A stretch of DNA of 35,201 nucleotides from assembly GCF_009907385.1 (NCBI RefSeq), contig NZ_JAAATR010000117.1, positions 32,001 to 67,201 of the forward strand, given 5' to 3'. Shown here one piece after another: positions 1 through 10,594 of this stretch. Each line of letters opens with the position of its first letter. The first letter of the stretch is position 1. This DNA is from Atlantibacter hermannii. Its GTDB lineage: Bacteria; Pseudomonadota; Gammaproteobacteria; Enterobacterales; Enterobacteriaceae. The notes under the pieces were generated by a model, which was not told the DNA's origin, did no database searches, and saw only the letters and a list, made by a program, of their open reading frames with translations. Made by a program: the position numbers and the translations under genes.

Positions 1-522
1 AAACTGGCCGCGCGCGGCGATATCCTGCTGCAACTGCTGACCACGTGAAAACACCACGCTGCGGGTGATTTGCACCATATCAGTATTGGCTTTGGCAAAG
101 GCTTCCAGATTGTCGTCCGCGGCATCGGCAAGGCCGCTGTTTTTGCATTGCAGTTGCGCCAGCGCGTCGAGATTGTTTTTTAACCGCTGATAAAGGGTTT
201 TGTCCGGCAGGACTAATGCATGGGATTCGAGCATCTGCGCGTAACGCTGGCGTTGAGCCTGATAGACCTTTTCGAGGGTAGCGTCATCCAGCACGCAATA
301 CTGACGATAGCTGCGCTCCATTTCCAGCGCAGCATTGGTCATGGCCTCGCTGCGCCGCGCATCGATCAGCGTGGTGCGGTTGGTGCGCGCCGCCTGTTCA
401 CTGAGATCGTTCAGGCTCTGCCACGCCTGCCAGGCCAGCACCAGCAAAGGCAGCAAGATCAGTAAAAAGGCCATAACGACCAGTTGACGCAGCGAGCGGG
501 GAAAGAGTGACCAGCGTTTCAC
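1..522 (-). CDS. glrK: GlrK (QseE) sensor histidine kinase, N-terminal part, cut by window edge
   Basis: This is the membrane sensor kinase of the GlrK/GlrR two-component system, which phosphorylates the sigma-54 activator GlrR in response to envelope stress. Only the first 174 codons are in the window and the gene continues to the left. I chose the GTG start at 520-522: it gives MKRWSLFPRSLRQLV, close to E. coli GlrK, with a GAGAA ribosome site just upstream. A hydrophobic segment at about residues 15-35 (VVMAFLLILLPLLVLAW) is the first membrane helix. The rest seen here is the helical periplasmic sensor region, including the motifs RRSEAMTNAALEMERSYRQY and VVFSRGQQLQ. The dimerisation and ATPase domains lie outside. 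It sits downstream of glmY on the same strand, as in E. coli, where the kinase system controls that small RNA. Confidence 0.93.
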   Translation of the reverse strand, partial: MKRWSLFPRSLRQLVVMAFLLILLPLLVLAWQAWQSLNDLSEQAARTNRTTLIDARRSEAMTNAALEMERSYRQYCVLDDATLEKVYQAQRQRYAQMLESHALVLPDKTLYQRLKNNLDALAQLQCKNSGLADAADDNLEAFAKANTDMVQITRSVVFSRGQQLQQDIAARGQF

Positions 523-596
523 CAGAATTCTCGTATCGTAAAGTGATACCCGGATGCTAGCCGACGCGGCGAATGCAGGAAAGTCTGAAACGCAGA

Positions 597-783
597 AACA
601 ACAAAGGCAGGGGGAAATCCCTGCCTTTGTCATGAAATAGGCGGTGCCTTACTCAACGTGTCGCCCGGGGTCAGATAAAGCAATGCTGTTATCAATAGTT
701 GGACGGCAGGCACCTGTTTGTGCGTCATTCGAAGTTTATGTAGCGCTCGCGTGGGGCTGACATAAGAAGGTGAATGAGCCACT
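597..783 (-). ncRNA. glmY: Small RNA GlmY
   Basis: GlmY is a regulatory RNA that binds the adaptor RapZ, protects its homologue GlmZ from RNase E and so raises glmS expression (glucosamine-6-phosphate synthesis). Recognition rests on location (between purL and glrK, reading toward glrK), on the 5' segment beginning AGTGGCTCATTCACC and on the conserved TTATGTCAGCCCC ... ACATAA hairpin near the 5' end, which I recall from the E. coli RNA. The 3' end is a strong terminator (601-630). Start and end are inferred from promoter and terminator positions and give about 185 nt, near the known length of about 184. No open reading frame is needed to explain the region. Confidence 0.85.
601..630 (-). terminator. 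Intrinsic terminator of glmY
   Basis: Perfect 12-bp inverted repeat, ACAAAGGCAGGG and CCCTGCCTTTGT, with a 6-nt loop. On the minus strand it is followed by TGTTTCTG, a broken U-tract. It forms the 3' hairpin of GlmY, with glrK starting about 80 bases downstream. Confidence 0.85.
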
Positions 784-793
784 GACTCATATT

Positions 794-810
794 ATGCAGG
801 TATCGTGCCA
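794..810 (-). promoter_or_regulatory. Sigma-54 promoter of glmY
   Basis: On the minus strand the sequence reads TGGCAC-N5-CTGCA, matching the -24 GG / -12 GC sigma-54 consensus TGGCAC-N5-TTGCA. The predicted start at about 783 is 12-13 bases below the GC element and coincides with the known 5' end motif of GlmY. An overlapping CATAAT (791-796, minus) could act as a sigma-70 -10 box; overlapping sigma-54 and sigma-70 promoters are known for glmY in E. coli. Confidence 0.8.
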
Positions 811-878
811 AAAAAAGAAATAATATTTTACGATACTGATAAATAAAGGTTTATAGGAAATAACATATTTTAACCGTA

Positions 879-896
879 CTGATACTTTCGTATCAG
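879..896. repeat. Perfect inverted repeat CTGATAC-TTTC-GTATCAG upstream of glmY
   Basis: A 7-bp perfect dyad with a 4-bp spacer lies about 100 bases above the glmY start, just promoter-distal of the sigma-54 box. A related half (CGATACTGATA) occurs at 831-841. It does not match the GlrR consensus, so it may be the operator of another regulator or a small hairpin. Confidence 0.6.
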
Positions 897-899
897 AGT

Positions 900-917
900 T
901 GTCGTCGAAAAGAAACA
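900..917. promoter_or_regulatory. Candidate GlrR activator site upstream of glmY
   Basis: TGTC-N10-AACA matches the GlrR consensus TGTC-N10-GACA at 7 of 8 fixed positions. It lies about 117-134 bases upstream of the predicted glmY start, a normal distance for a sigma-54 enhancer site. I see only this one convincing copy; E. coli has several. Confidence 0.5.
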
Positions 918-952
918 CACCCCGGCCCCAAAAAAAATTTCTATAAGAATCA

Positions 953-982
953 AAAAAATAAGCGTCTCCATCTGGAGACGCT
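953..982 (-). terminator. Intrinsic terminator of purL
   Basis: AGCGTCTCCA-TC-TGGAGACGCT is a perfect 10-bp stem at 961-982. On the minus strand it is followed by TTATTTTTTTG (953-960), a classic U-tract. It lies 75 bases after the purL stop and shields glmY from purL transcription. Confidence 0.92.
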
Positions 983-1056
983 TTATCTGCTGCTTTGTCG
1001 CAGTTTAACGACAGTTTCAGTTACGCGAAGTTAAGACGGGTTAAACCTGCCAGTCG

Positions 1057-4000
1057 TTAACCTAACTGCTTACGCGCGTTACGGAAGATACGCATCCACG
1101 GGCTGTCCTCGCCCCAGTTTTCCGGGTGCCAGGAGTTGCTGACGGTACGGAAGACGCGCTCCGGATGCGGCATCATCAGCGTCACGCGGCCGCTTTCACT
1201 GGTCACCGCCGTGATCCCGTTCGGCGAGCCGTTCGGGTTAGCCGGATACGTTTCAGTGACGTTACCGAAGTTATCCACGTAGCGCAGCGCCACCAGGCCT
1301 TTGCTTTCCAGCTGCGCCAGATGAGCATCATCGCGTACTTCCACGCGGCCTTCGCCGTGAGAAACCGCAATCGGCATCCGCGACCCGGCCATACCGTCCA
1401 GCAGCAGCGACGGGCTGGACGTCACTTCCACCAGGCTGAAGCGCGCTTCGAAGCGGTCTGAGTGGTTACGCACAAAGCGCGGCCACAGGTCGCTGCCCGG
1501 GATCACTTCACGCAAGTTGGACATCATCTGACAACCGTTGCAGACGCCCAATGCCAGCGTTTGCGGGCGATGGAAGAAAGTTTCGAACTCGTCGCGCACG
1601 CGGCTGTTGAACAGAATCGATTTGGCCCAGCCTTCGCCCGCGCCCAGCACGTCGCCGTAGGAGAAACCGCCGCAGGCTACCAGCGCCTGGAAGGATCCCA
1701 GTCCGGTGCGGCCCGCCAGCAGGTCGCTCATATGCACGTCAATGGCGTCAAAGCCCGCGCGATAAAACGCTGCCGCCATCTCCACATGGGAGTTCACGCC
1801 CTGCTCGCGCAGCACCGCCACTTTCGGACGCGCCCCGGTGGCGATATACGGTGCGGCGATATCTTCCGCGATATCAAAGCTGAGTTTTACGTTGAGCCCC
1901 GGATCGCTGTCGTTAGCTTTGGCGTCGTGCTCCTGATCCGCGCACGCCGGGTTATCACGCAGGCGCTGCATCTGCCAGGTGGTTTCCGCCCACCACATAC
2001 GCAGCGTAGTGCGGCTTTCGCTGAACACCGCATGGCCGTCGGCAGTCAGGGTGAAACGATCCCCGGAGACCGCTTTACCCAGGTAGTGAACGCAATCGCC
2101 CAGACCGTGGGTTGCCAGGATCTGCTCAACCGCAGCGCGATCTGCTGCCGCCACCTGGATCACCGCGCCCAGCTCTTCGTTAAACAGCGCCGCCAGACGA
2201 TCGTTGCCCAGCGTGGCAATATCCGCTTCAACGCCGCAGTGACCGGTGAAGGCCATTTCCGCCAGCGTCACCAGCAGGCCGCCGTCGGAACGGTCGTGGT
2301 AGGCCAGCAGCTTACGCTGCGCTACCAGCGCCTGGATGGCGTCATAGAAGCCTTTCAGCTTCGCCGGGTCGCGCACGTCAGCTGGTTTATCGCCCAGTTG
2401 ACGGTATACCTGCGCCAGCGCGGTGGCGCCCAGCGCGTTATGCCCTTCGCCAAGATCGATCAGCAACAGGGCGTTATCCGCGGTGGAAAGCTGCGGCGTC
2501 ACGGTGTGACGCACATCCTCCACGCGGGCAAAGGCGGTAATCACCAGCGACAGCGGAGAGGTCATTTCGCGCGTTTCATTGCCTTCCTGCCAGCGGGTTT
2601 TCATCGACATCGAGTCTTTGCCCACCGGAATGGTCAGGCCCAATTGCGGGCACAACTCTTCGCCCACGGCTTTCACCGCATCGTACAGGCCAGCGTCTTC
2701 ACCAGGGTGGCCCGCAGCCGCCATCCAGTTCGCCGACAGCTTGATGCGTTTGATGTCGCCGATTTGGGTCGCCGCGATGTTAGTCAGCGCTTCCCCGACC
2801 GCCAGACGACCGGAGGCGGCGAAATCCAGCAGCGCCACCGGCGCACGTTCCCCCAGGGACATGGCTTCGCCATAATAGCTGTCCAGGCTGGCGGTGGTCA
2901 CCGCGCAGTTAGCAACCGGGATCTGCCACGGGCCGACCATTTGGTCGCGCGCCACCATACCGGTCACGGTACGGTCGCCGATGGTCACCAGGAAAGTTTT
3001 CTCCGCCACCGTCGGCAGATGCAGCACACGGTTAACCGCATCGGCAATGGAGATAGCCGCGCAGTCCAGCGCGTCGCCCGTTGCCTGCCGGCGCTCGACG
3101 TTGCGGGTCATTTTCGGGGTTTTACCGAGCAGCACGTCCAGCGGCATATCAATGGGCTGATTATCGAAGTGGCTGTCGTGGAGCGTCAGATGCTGTTGTT
3201 CGGTGGCTTCGCCAATCACCGCGTACGGCGCGCGTTCGCGGCGGCACAGCTCGTCAAACAGCGCCAGCTGCTCCGGCGCAACCGCCAGCACATAACGCTC
3301 CTGGGATTCGTTACACCACACTTCCAGCGGGCTCATGCCCGGCTCGTCATTCAGAATATCGCGCAGCTCGAAACGCCCGCCGCGTCCGCCGTCGCTTACC
3401 AGCTCCGGCATGGCGTTGGACAGACCGCCCGCGCCAACGTCATGAATAAACAGGATCGGGTTAGCGTCGCCCAATTGCCAGCAGCGGTCGATCACCTCCT
3501 GGCAGCGGCGTTCCATTTCCGGGTTGTCGCGCTGTACCGATGCGAAATCCAGGTCGGCATCGGACTGGCCGGACGCCATTGATGACGCCGCCCCGCCCCC
3601 CAGACCGATATTCATCGCCGGGCCGCCCAGCACGATCAGCTTCGCGCCCGGCGGAATGTCGCCTTTTTGGACGTGATCGGCGCGAATGTTGCCAATACCG
3701 CCCGCCAGCATGATCGGCTTATGGTAGCCGCGCAGCTCCACGCCGTTGTGGCTGTTGACCTGCTCTTCATAAGTACGGAAGTAGCCGTTCAGGGCCGGAC
3801 GGCCAAATTCGTTGTTGAACGCCGCGCCGCCTAACGGCCCTTCGGTCATGATATCCAGCGCGCTGACAATGCGCTCCGGCTTGCCGAAGTCCTCTTCCCA
3901 TGGCTGTTCAAAGCCCGGAATGCGCAGGTTGGATACCGAGAACCCCACCAGCCCCGCTTTCGGCTTCGCGCCACGCCCGGTGGCGCCTTCATCGCGAATT

Positions 4001-4944
4001 TCACCGCCGGAGCCGGTAGCAGCCCCCGGCCATGGGGAAATTGCCGTCGGGTGGTTATGGGTTTCGACCTTCATCAGGATATGCGCGGCTTCCTGGTGGA
4101 AATCGTATTTACCGGCCTGGTGGTCCGCGAAGAAACGCCCCACTTCGGAACCTTCCATGACCGCCGCGTTGTCTTTATAAGCAGACAGCACGTGATCCGG
4201 GGTCTTCTCAAAGGTGTTTTTGATCATTTTGAACAGCGACTTCGGCTGCTGTTCGCCGTCGATCACCCAGTCGGCGTTAAAGATTTTATGGCGGCAATGT
4301 TCGGAGTTAGCCTGAGCGAACATATACAGCTCGATATCGTTCGGGTTACGCCCCAGGGTAGTAAACGCATCCTGTAAATAGTCGATTTCATCTTCGGCCA
4401 GCGCCAGGCCAAGACGAATATTGGCCTGTTCCAGCGCGGCGCGTCCCTGCCCTTGCAGATCGACGCTCTGCACCGGCGCAGGCTGATGATGGGCAAACAG
4501 CTGCTCCGCCTGGTCCAGCGAGGTGAACACGGTTTCCATCATTCGGTCATGCAACCCGGCGGCAACCTGCTGCCACTGGGCCTCGGTCAGGGTGCTGGCT
4601 TCGACATAGTACGCCACGCCGCGCTCAAGCCGCTTAATGCTCGCGAGGCCGCAATTGTGGGCGATGTCGGTGGCCTTGGAAGACCAGGGGGAGAGGGTGC
4701 CGGGACGCGGCGTGACCACAATCAGTCGGCCTGATAGCGCATGGCTGCTGAGGTTTGGGCCATATTTTAACAGGCGTTCGAGTTGCGCGTGTTCTTCGGC
4801 GGTGAGTGGAGCGGTGATGTCAGCAAAATGAACATACTCGGCGTAAATGTCACTCACCGGCAGGTGTGCATCGTTAAAGCGGGCCAGCAGTTTGTTAATA
4901 CGAAATGCCGACAAAGCGGGCGAACCACGCAGAATTTCCATCAT
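1057..4944 (-). CDS. purL: Phosphoribosylformylglycinamidine synthase (FGAM synthase)
   Basis: This cytoplasmic enzyme catalyses the fourth step of de novo purine synthesis: ATP- and glutamine-dependent conversion of FGAR to FGAM. The 1295-residue product equals E. coli PurL in length and is the large single-chain form. An N-terminal PurS-like region and two AIR-synthase-type halves (motif [17 protein letters not shown] near residue 310) come first. A C-terminal class I glutamine amidotransferase domain follows, with the nucleophile Cys in [10 protein letters not shown] near residue 1135 and the His/Glu pair in PHPERVF near 1260. The frame also opens at a TTG one codon earlier. I prefer the ATG at 4944 (MMEILRG), which matches the family and has GAGAG upstream. 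The gene is monocistronic, with a PurR operator and its own terminator. Long antisense frames inside it are shadows. Confidence 0.98.
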   Translation of the reverse strand: MMEILRGSPALSAFRINKLLARFNDAHLPVSDIYAEYVHFADITAPLTAEEHAQLERLLKYGPNLSSHALSGRLIVVTPRPGTLSPWSSKATDIAHNCGLASIKRLERGVAYYVEASTLTEAQWQQVAAGLHDRMMETVFTSLDQAEQLFAHHQPAPVQSVDLQGQGRAALEQANIRLGLALAEDEIDYLQDAFTTLGRNPNDIELYMFAQANSEHCRHKIFNADWVIDGEQQPKSLFKMIKNTFEKTPDHVLSAYKDNAAVMEGSEVGRFFADHQAGKYDFHQEAAHILMKVETHNHPTAISPWPGAATGSGGEIRDEGATGRGAKPKAGLVGFSVSNLRIPGFEQPWEEDFGKPERIVSALDIMTEGPLGGAAFNNEFGRPALNGYFRTYEEQVNSHNGVELRGYHKPIMLAGGIGNIRADHVQKGDIPPGAKLIVLGGPAMNIGLGGGAASSMASGQSDADLDFASVQRDNPEMERRCQEVIDRCWQLGDANPILFIHDVGAGGLSNAMPELVSDGGRGGRFELRDILNDEPGMSPLEVWCNESQERYVLAVAPEQLALFDELCRRERAPYAVIGEATEQQHLTLHDSHFDNQPIDMPLDVLLGKTPKMTRNVERRQATGDALDCAAISIADAVNRVLHLPTVAEKTFLVTIGDRTVTGMVARDQMVGPWQIPVANCAVTTASLDSYYGEAMSLGERAPVALLDFAASGRLAVGEALTNIAATQIGDIKRIKLSANWMAAAGHPGEDAGLYDAVKAVGEELCPQLGLTIPVGKDSMSMKTRWQEGNETREMTSPLSLVITAFARVEDVRHTVTPQLSTADNALLLIDLGEGHNALGATALAQVYRQLGDKPADVRDPAKLKGFYDAIQALVAQRKLLAYHDRSDGGLLVTLAEMAFTGHCGVEADIATLGNDRLAALFNEELGAVIQVAAADRAAVEQILATHGLGDCVHYLGKAVSGDRFTLTADGHAVFSESRTTLRMWWAETTWQMQRLRDNPACADQEHDAKANDSDPGLNVKLSFDIAEDIAAPYIATGARPKVAVLREQGVNSHVEMAAAFYRAGFDAIDVHMSDLLAGRTGLGSFQALVACGGFSYGDVLGAGEGWAKSILFNSRVRDEFETFFHRPQTLALGVCNGCQMMSNLREVIPGSDLWPRFVRNHSDRFEARFSLVEVTSSPSLLLDGMAGSRMPIAVSHGEGRVEVRDDAHLAQLESKGLVALRYVDNFGNVTETYPANPNGSPNGITAVTSESGRVTLMMPHPERVFRTVSNSWHPENWGEDSPWMRIFRNARKQLG

Positions 4945-5007
4945 CAAAACTCTCTCGTCTTCGGGCGTGAGCGGCGCTCACAGGGGCGCATGGGGAAAAC
5001 GGGCGTC

Positions 5008-5036
5008 ATTATAAAGAATCCGGCACGCCGACGAAA
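5008..5036 (-). promoter_or_regulatory. purL promoter
   Basis: On the minus strand a perfect TATAAT (complement of 5008-5013) lies 17 bases from TTTCGT (complement of 5031-5036). The -35 box lies inside the PurR operator, so repressor binding would block RNA polymerase directly. The predicted start is near 5001, giving a leader of about 57 nt. Confidence 0.75.
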
Positions 5037-5046
5037 CCGTTTGCGT
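5031..5046. promoter_or_regulatory. PurR operator of purL
   Basis: The 16-mer ACGAAACCGTTTGCGT (minus strand ACGCAAACGGTTTCGT) fits the PurR palindrome ACGCAAACGTTTGCGT with central CG. It overlaps the purL -35 box. PurR with hypoxanthine or guanine as corepressor is the known regulator of purL in enterics. Confidence 0.88.
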
Positions 5047-5108
5047 AGAAATAAAATCGTCAATCGATAGCGCCTATAAATGTGATTGAAAGCGCGAATA
5101 AGTTGCCT

Positions 5109-5160
5109 CGTGCGGTTTTATTAAGCAAAATGCCGCTCATTCAACAATAAAAACCGCACG
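5109..5160. repeat. Long imperfect inverted repeat upstream of mltF
   Basis: The arms CGTGCGGTTTTATT (5109-5122) and AATAAAAACCGCACG (5146-5160) pair over 14 bp with one bulged base around a 23-nt loop. Neither strand has a U-tract after the stem, so it is not a simple terminator. It lies in the purL-mltF divergent intergenic region, 50 bases before the mltF start, and would fold in the mltF leader if transcription starts upstream of it. Confidence 0.65.
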
Positions 5161-5210
5161 TTCATGACGATATTTAGCTGAGACCTTTTCCAGCACAGAG
5201 AATTAACTGA

Positions 5211-7873
<2,663 letters not shown>

Positions 7874-8046
7874 ACCTCGCTCCTCTGGACTGTTAGCTCC
7901 TGGGCCCGTCACGTAACTGCATCTTATTAGCCTAACAGATAGCGCCTGATTTTTCCGGTTACCTGCTGCTTCGCTTGCCTGGCATAACCATAATCCAGGT
8001 TGCGCCTTAGAATATTTAATTCATAATAATCAGTAATAATGGAATA

Positions 8047-8052
8047 TATAAT
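8047..8052 (+). promoter_or_regulatory. Candidate -10 box for yfhH
   Basis: TATAAT lies in a very AT-rich stretch (8005-8055) with no good -35. If used, transcription starts near 8059, only about 10 bases before an alternative yfhH ATG at 8069, which argues mildly for the downstream ATG at 8114. Confidence 0.4.
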
Positions 8053-8113
8053 TCGTTAAGGCGAGTGAATGACCATCTCTTCTTCTGAGCGGCGCGAGCC
8101 TGTGGAGTCTTTC

Positions 8114-8962
8114 ATGAACTGTTTGATTCGTATTCGTCAGCGTTATCCCAACCTTGCGCAGAGCGATCGCCGTCTGGCTGAATTCATCCTGACGCATCCC
8201 GATAAGGCCAGGCACTTAAGTTCTCAACAGCTGGCGGAAGCGTCAGGCGTCAGCCAGTCAAGCGTAGTGAAGTTCGCCCAGAAACTGGGATATAAAGGTT
8301 ACCCTGCGCTGAAACTGGCTATTAGCGATGCGCTGGCAGGGAACCCCAACCCTCACTCTATTCCGGTGCATAATGAAATTCTGGGCGACGACCCGCTACT
8401 GCTGGTCGGTGAAAAGCTGATCAAAGATAATATCGCGGCGATGCACGCCTCGCTGGACATCAACAGTGAAGACAAACTGGCAGAGTGCGTACAGCTGCTG
8501 CGCAATGCCCGGCGCATTGTCCTAACCGGGATCGGCGCATCCGGTCTGGTGGCAAAAAACTTTTCCTGGAAGCTGATGAAAATCGGCCTGAATGTGGTTG
8601 CGGAACAGGACATGCATGCCCTGCTGGCGGCAGTCCAGGCGTTAGATGAAAAAGACGTTATGTTGGCGATTTCTTACTCAGGAGAACGACGGGAAATTAA
8701 TCTGGCAGCAGACGAAGCGCTACGCGCCGGAGCGAAAATCATCGCCATCACGGGTTTTACGCCGAATGCCTTACAACAGCGCGCCACACGCTGCCTCTAT
8801 ACCATCGCAGAAGAACAGGCGACACGCAGCGCCGCTATCTCTTCAACCAGTGCGCAAATGATGCTTACCGATTTATTATTTATGGCTCTGGTACAACAGG
8901 ATCTTGAAAAAGCGCCAGAGCGCATTCGTCATAGTGAAGCGCTCGTGAAAAAACTGGTGTAA
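8114..8962 (+). CDS. yfhH: MurR/RpiR-family transcriptional regulator YfhH
   Basis: This is a DNA-binding regulator with an N-terminal RpiR-type helix-turn-helix (about residues 1-77, motif ASGVSQSSVVKFAQKLGYKGYPALK). A C-terminal SIS sugar-isomerase-like domain (about 120-265, motif ILLTGIGASG-like VLTGIGASGLVAKNF) usually binds a phosphosugar. Its target genes and ligand are not established. I chose ATG 8114 (MNCLIRIRQRYP): it gives 282 residues as in E. coli, sits right at the domain boundary and has GGAG 7 bases upstream. An in-frame ATG at 8069 with AAGGCGAG would add 15 residues and remains possible. It stands alone, divergent from pgpC. Neighbouring genes give no hint of a regulated sugar pathway. 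Confidence 0.92.
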   Translation: MNCLIRIRQRYPNLAQSDRRLAEFILTHPDKARHLSSQQLAEASGVSQSSVVKFAQKLGYKGYPALKLAISDALAGNPNPHSIPVHNEILGDDPLLLVGEKLIKDNIAAMHASLDINSEDKLAECVQLLRNARRIVLTGIGASGLVAKNFSWKLMKIGLNVVAEQDMHALLAAVQALDEKDVMLAISYSGERREINLAADEALRAGAKIIAITGFTPNALQQRATRCLYTIAEEQATRSAAISSTSAQMMLTDLLFMALVQQDLEKAPERIRHSEALVKKLV

Positions 8963-8999
8963 ATAAACAGGAAGCACGGCCTGCCGCCGCGCAGGCATG

Positions 9000-9018
9000 C
9001 ACAGATAAATTATCTGTG
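9000..9018. repeat. 19-bp perfect palindrome CACAGATAA-A-TTATCTGTG
   Basis: A 9-bp perfect dyad with a single central base lies 38 bases after the yfhH stop. It is preceded by a smaller GC-rich hairpin (GCCTGC-N6-GCAGGC, 8979-8996). No U-tract follows either on the plus strand. It could be part of the yfhH 3' end or an operator for the next gene. Confidence 0.6.
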
Positions 9019-9141
9019 ACAGTAAATAATATTTAAAAAAATGATAAATAGCGTTTATGTTTAAAAACAAAAAGAATGAGTAGAATAACGCGCATATTGA
9101 CTATTAAATTCTACCTGGCGCACAACAATCCGGTAATATAC

Positions 9142-9169
9142 TTGTTTGCAGCCCTGAGCTTAATATAAT
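9142..9169 (+). promoter_or_regulatory. Candidate promoter of the orphan secreted-protein gene
   Basis: A perfect TATAAT (9164-9169) lies 16 bases after TTGTTT (9142-9147, weak -35). It is 67 bases upstream of the ATG at 9237, in a strongly AT-rich region. Confidence 0.5.
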
Positions 9170-9236
9170 CCTCATGCATTACAGGCTATTTTTAATAAAG
9201 GAAACCCTCACGGGGCCACTCATAAGGAATGCGGAA

Positions 9237-9686
9237 ATGAAAAACAAGTCATTGTTATTGATAACTTTATTGCTCACCACCTCTCTTTCATATGCTGTTG
9301 AAATCCCGGTATTGGGCGACAGCAAAGCAGAGAGTCACCAGATTTGCGGCAAGGGCATTGATTTGCAAATAAGAAAACTCAATGACAACTCCTTACTTAT
9401 TGGGCTTGTGAATAATAAAACGCATAACAGAGATCTCTTTAAATCGCAGGAACCTGCTACTGTTGATATGAAATATGCGAAGTTCATCCCGGTACGCTTC
9501 GACAGCCTTTCAAAAAATTTCATCGTAGAAGAAAAACCAGAAATTGAGATTATCTGGGGTAATGCAGTGAATGAAAAAAAGGAAGCCAGTTATACGCTTG
9601 CGCTCGGCCCCGAAGTATATGACTGTGGGCTTCTGCAAAAGTGGCCGCGTGAAGAAGCGAATGTCCTGTATGGTGAAGCAAAATAG
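9237..9686 (+). CDS. Predicted periplasmic protein of unknown function
   Basis: I do not recognise this 149-residue protein. It starts with a textbook Sec signal peptide, MKNKSLLLITLLLTTSLSYA, with likely cleavage after residue 20 and no lipobox, so a soluble periplasmic protein is expected. The mature part (about 129 residues) is polar, with two cysteines (in HQICGKG and YDCGLLQ) that could form a disulfide, and no enzyme motif that I can name. I chose the ATG at 9237 because the signal peptide begins there and AAGGA lies 8 bases upstream; the frame is open back to 9174. The gene and its flanks are clearly more AT-rich than the neighbours, and E. coli has no gene at this place. It is therefore probably an accessory or lineage-specific gene. 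Confidence 0.75.
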   Translation: MKNKSLLLITLLLTTSLSYAVEIPVLGDSKAESHQICGKGIDLQIRKLNDNSLLIGLVNNKTHNRDLFKSQEPATVDMKYAKFIPVRFDSLSKNFIVEEKPEIEIIWGNAVNEKKEASYTLALGPEVYDCGLLQKWPREEANVLYGEAK

Positions 9687-9694
9687 AGAAAAAT

Positions 9695-9718
9695 AATGCG
9701 CCATTACCCTGGCGCATT
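9695..9718 (-). terminator. Hairpin with U-tract on the minus strand
   Basis: AATGCGCCA-N6-TGGCGCATT is a perfect 9-bp stem. On the minus strand it is followed by ATTTTTCTCTATTTT, while on the plus strand the following bases are GTGACCC. It therefore looks like an intrinsic terminator for leftward transcription, although the genes on both sides read rightward. It may also act as a weak hairpin end for the upstream rightward gene. Confidence 0.6.
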
Positions 9719-9826
9719 GTGACCCAGGATCCCCGCCGCTTTGTTTGACTTTAAAGACCGGAATCAGGCGCTTCGTATTGGGCGAACCCTGTGAATGTGC
9801 TAAAGTGCCGCCATTCAGCTTCATCA

Positions 9827-9855
9827 TTGACACAGCAATGCGGCATTGTTGCAAT
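9827..9855 (+). promoter_or_regulatory. Candidate sigma-70 promoter of yfhL
   Basis: A consensus TTGACA (9827-9832) is followed after 17 bases by TGCAAT (9850-9855, 4 of 6). This gives a predicted start near 9862 and a leader of about 95 nt before the yfhL ATG. Confidence 0.5.
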
Positions 9856-9956
9856 GATGTATTATCTTTGTAAATCAATCTGATAATGTAGCGCCTCGTT
9901 AATGACGCTTCCAGCGCGTTTGCGTGCATGAATCAGATATAGCGGTAAAGAATCAA

Positions 9957-10217
9957 ATGGCTCTTTTAATCACCAAAAAATGCATTAACTGCGATATGTG
10001 CGAGCCGGAATGCCCGAACGAAGCCATCTCAATGGGTGAGAGTATTTATCAGATCAACACCGACCGGTGTACTGAATGCGTCGGTCATTACGACACCCCA
10101 ACCTGCCAGAAAGTGTGCCCGATCCCCAATACAATTTTGAAAGATCCGGCCCACCCGGAGAGCGAAGAACAACTGTGGGACAAATTCGTTGTTCTTCACC
10201 ACGCCGACAAGATTTAA
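9957..10217 (+). CDS. yfhL: YfhL, 2[4Fe-4S] ferredoxin
   Basis: This is a small cytoplasmic electron carrier of the Chromatium-type ferredoxins (86 residues). The first cluster motif is Cys9-X2-Cys12-X2-Cys15-X3-Cys19-Pro. The second is Cys38-X2-Cys41-X8-Cys50-X3-Cys54-Pro, with the enlarged loop between the second and third cysteines and the C-terminal extension that mark this subfamily. I chose the ATG at 9957 (MALLITKKC); an in-frame GTG at 9924 would add 11 residues without family support. Its stop codon overlaps the acpS stop by 4 bases, so the two genes meet tail to tail. The physiological partner is unknown. Confidence 0.95.
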   Translation: MALLITKKCINCDMCEPECPNEAISMGESIYQINTDRCTECVGHYDTPTCQKVCPIPNTILKDPAHPESEEQLWDKFVVLHHADKI

Positions 10218-10594
10218 CTTTCGATTATCACCGTCGCGCAGGCGTAATGGCGTTCATCAGACAAAGTGACGTGCACCGCTGCGACGCCCATGCGCTGTGC
10301 CAACTGTAGCGCTTCATCCCACAGGCGCAGCCCCGGCTTACCCAGTTCATCGTTAAACACTTCAAACTGATTAAATGCCAGGCCATTACGAATGCCAGTG
10401 CCAAACGCCTTCGCTGCGGCTTCTTTTACCGCATAGCGTTTGGCTAAAAAGCGCACCGGCTGTTGATGCGCCTGATACTGCGCCCATTCGTTAGCGCTTA
10501 ACACGCGTTTCGCAAGCCGATCGCCCGAGCGGGAAATCACCGCCTCAATGCGGGCGATTTCTACGATATCGGTGCCAAGCCCCAAAATCGCCAT
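10214..10594 (-). CDS. acpS: Holo-[acyl-carrier-protein] synthase
   Basis: AcpS transfers the 4'-phosphopantetheine group from CoA to a serine of apo-ACP, making the active carrier for fatty acid synthesis. The product has 126 residues as in E. coli. The magnesium ligands Asp9 (GLGTDIVEI) and Glu58 (AVKEAAAKA) are present in the usual places, together with [11 protein letters not shown] and the C-terminal HVTLSDE. It is the last gene of the leftward rnc-era-recO-pdxJ-acpS unit. Its ATG shares one base with the pdxJ stop (TAATG), which implies translational coupling. No terminator separates it from the oppositely oriented yfhL. Confidence 0.97.
   Translation of the reverse strand: MAILGLGTDIVEIARIEAVISRSGDRLAKRVLSANEWAQYQAHQQPVRFLAKRYAVKEAAAKAFGTGIRNGLAFNQFEVFNDELGKPGLRLWDEALQLAQRMGVAAVHVTLSDERHYACATVIIES

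Noticed and set aside
1462-3582. A 706-codon open frame on the plus strand inside purL
   Set aside because: It is antisense to an unmistakable purL, its translation is rich in His, Arg and Gln as expected from the complement of GC-rich codons, and it resembles no family. It is a shadow of high-GC coding sequence.
8069-8113. Longer yfhH start at ATG 8069
   Set aside because: It has a usable ribosome site, but the extra 15 residues precede the conserved helix-turn-helix start and are absent from the E. coli protein; kept only as an alternative.
9745-9773. TTGACT at 9745-9750 as a yfhL promoter
   Set aside because: No acceptable -10 box 16-18 bases downstream; the TTGACA at 9827 is better.
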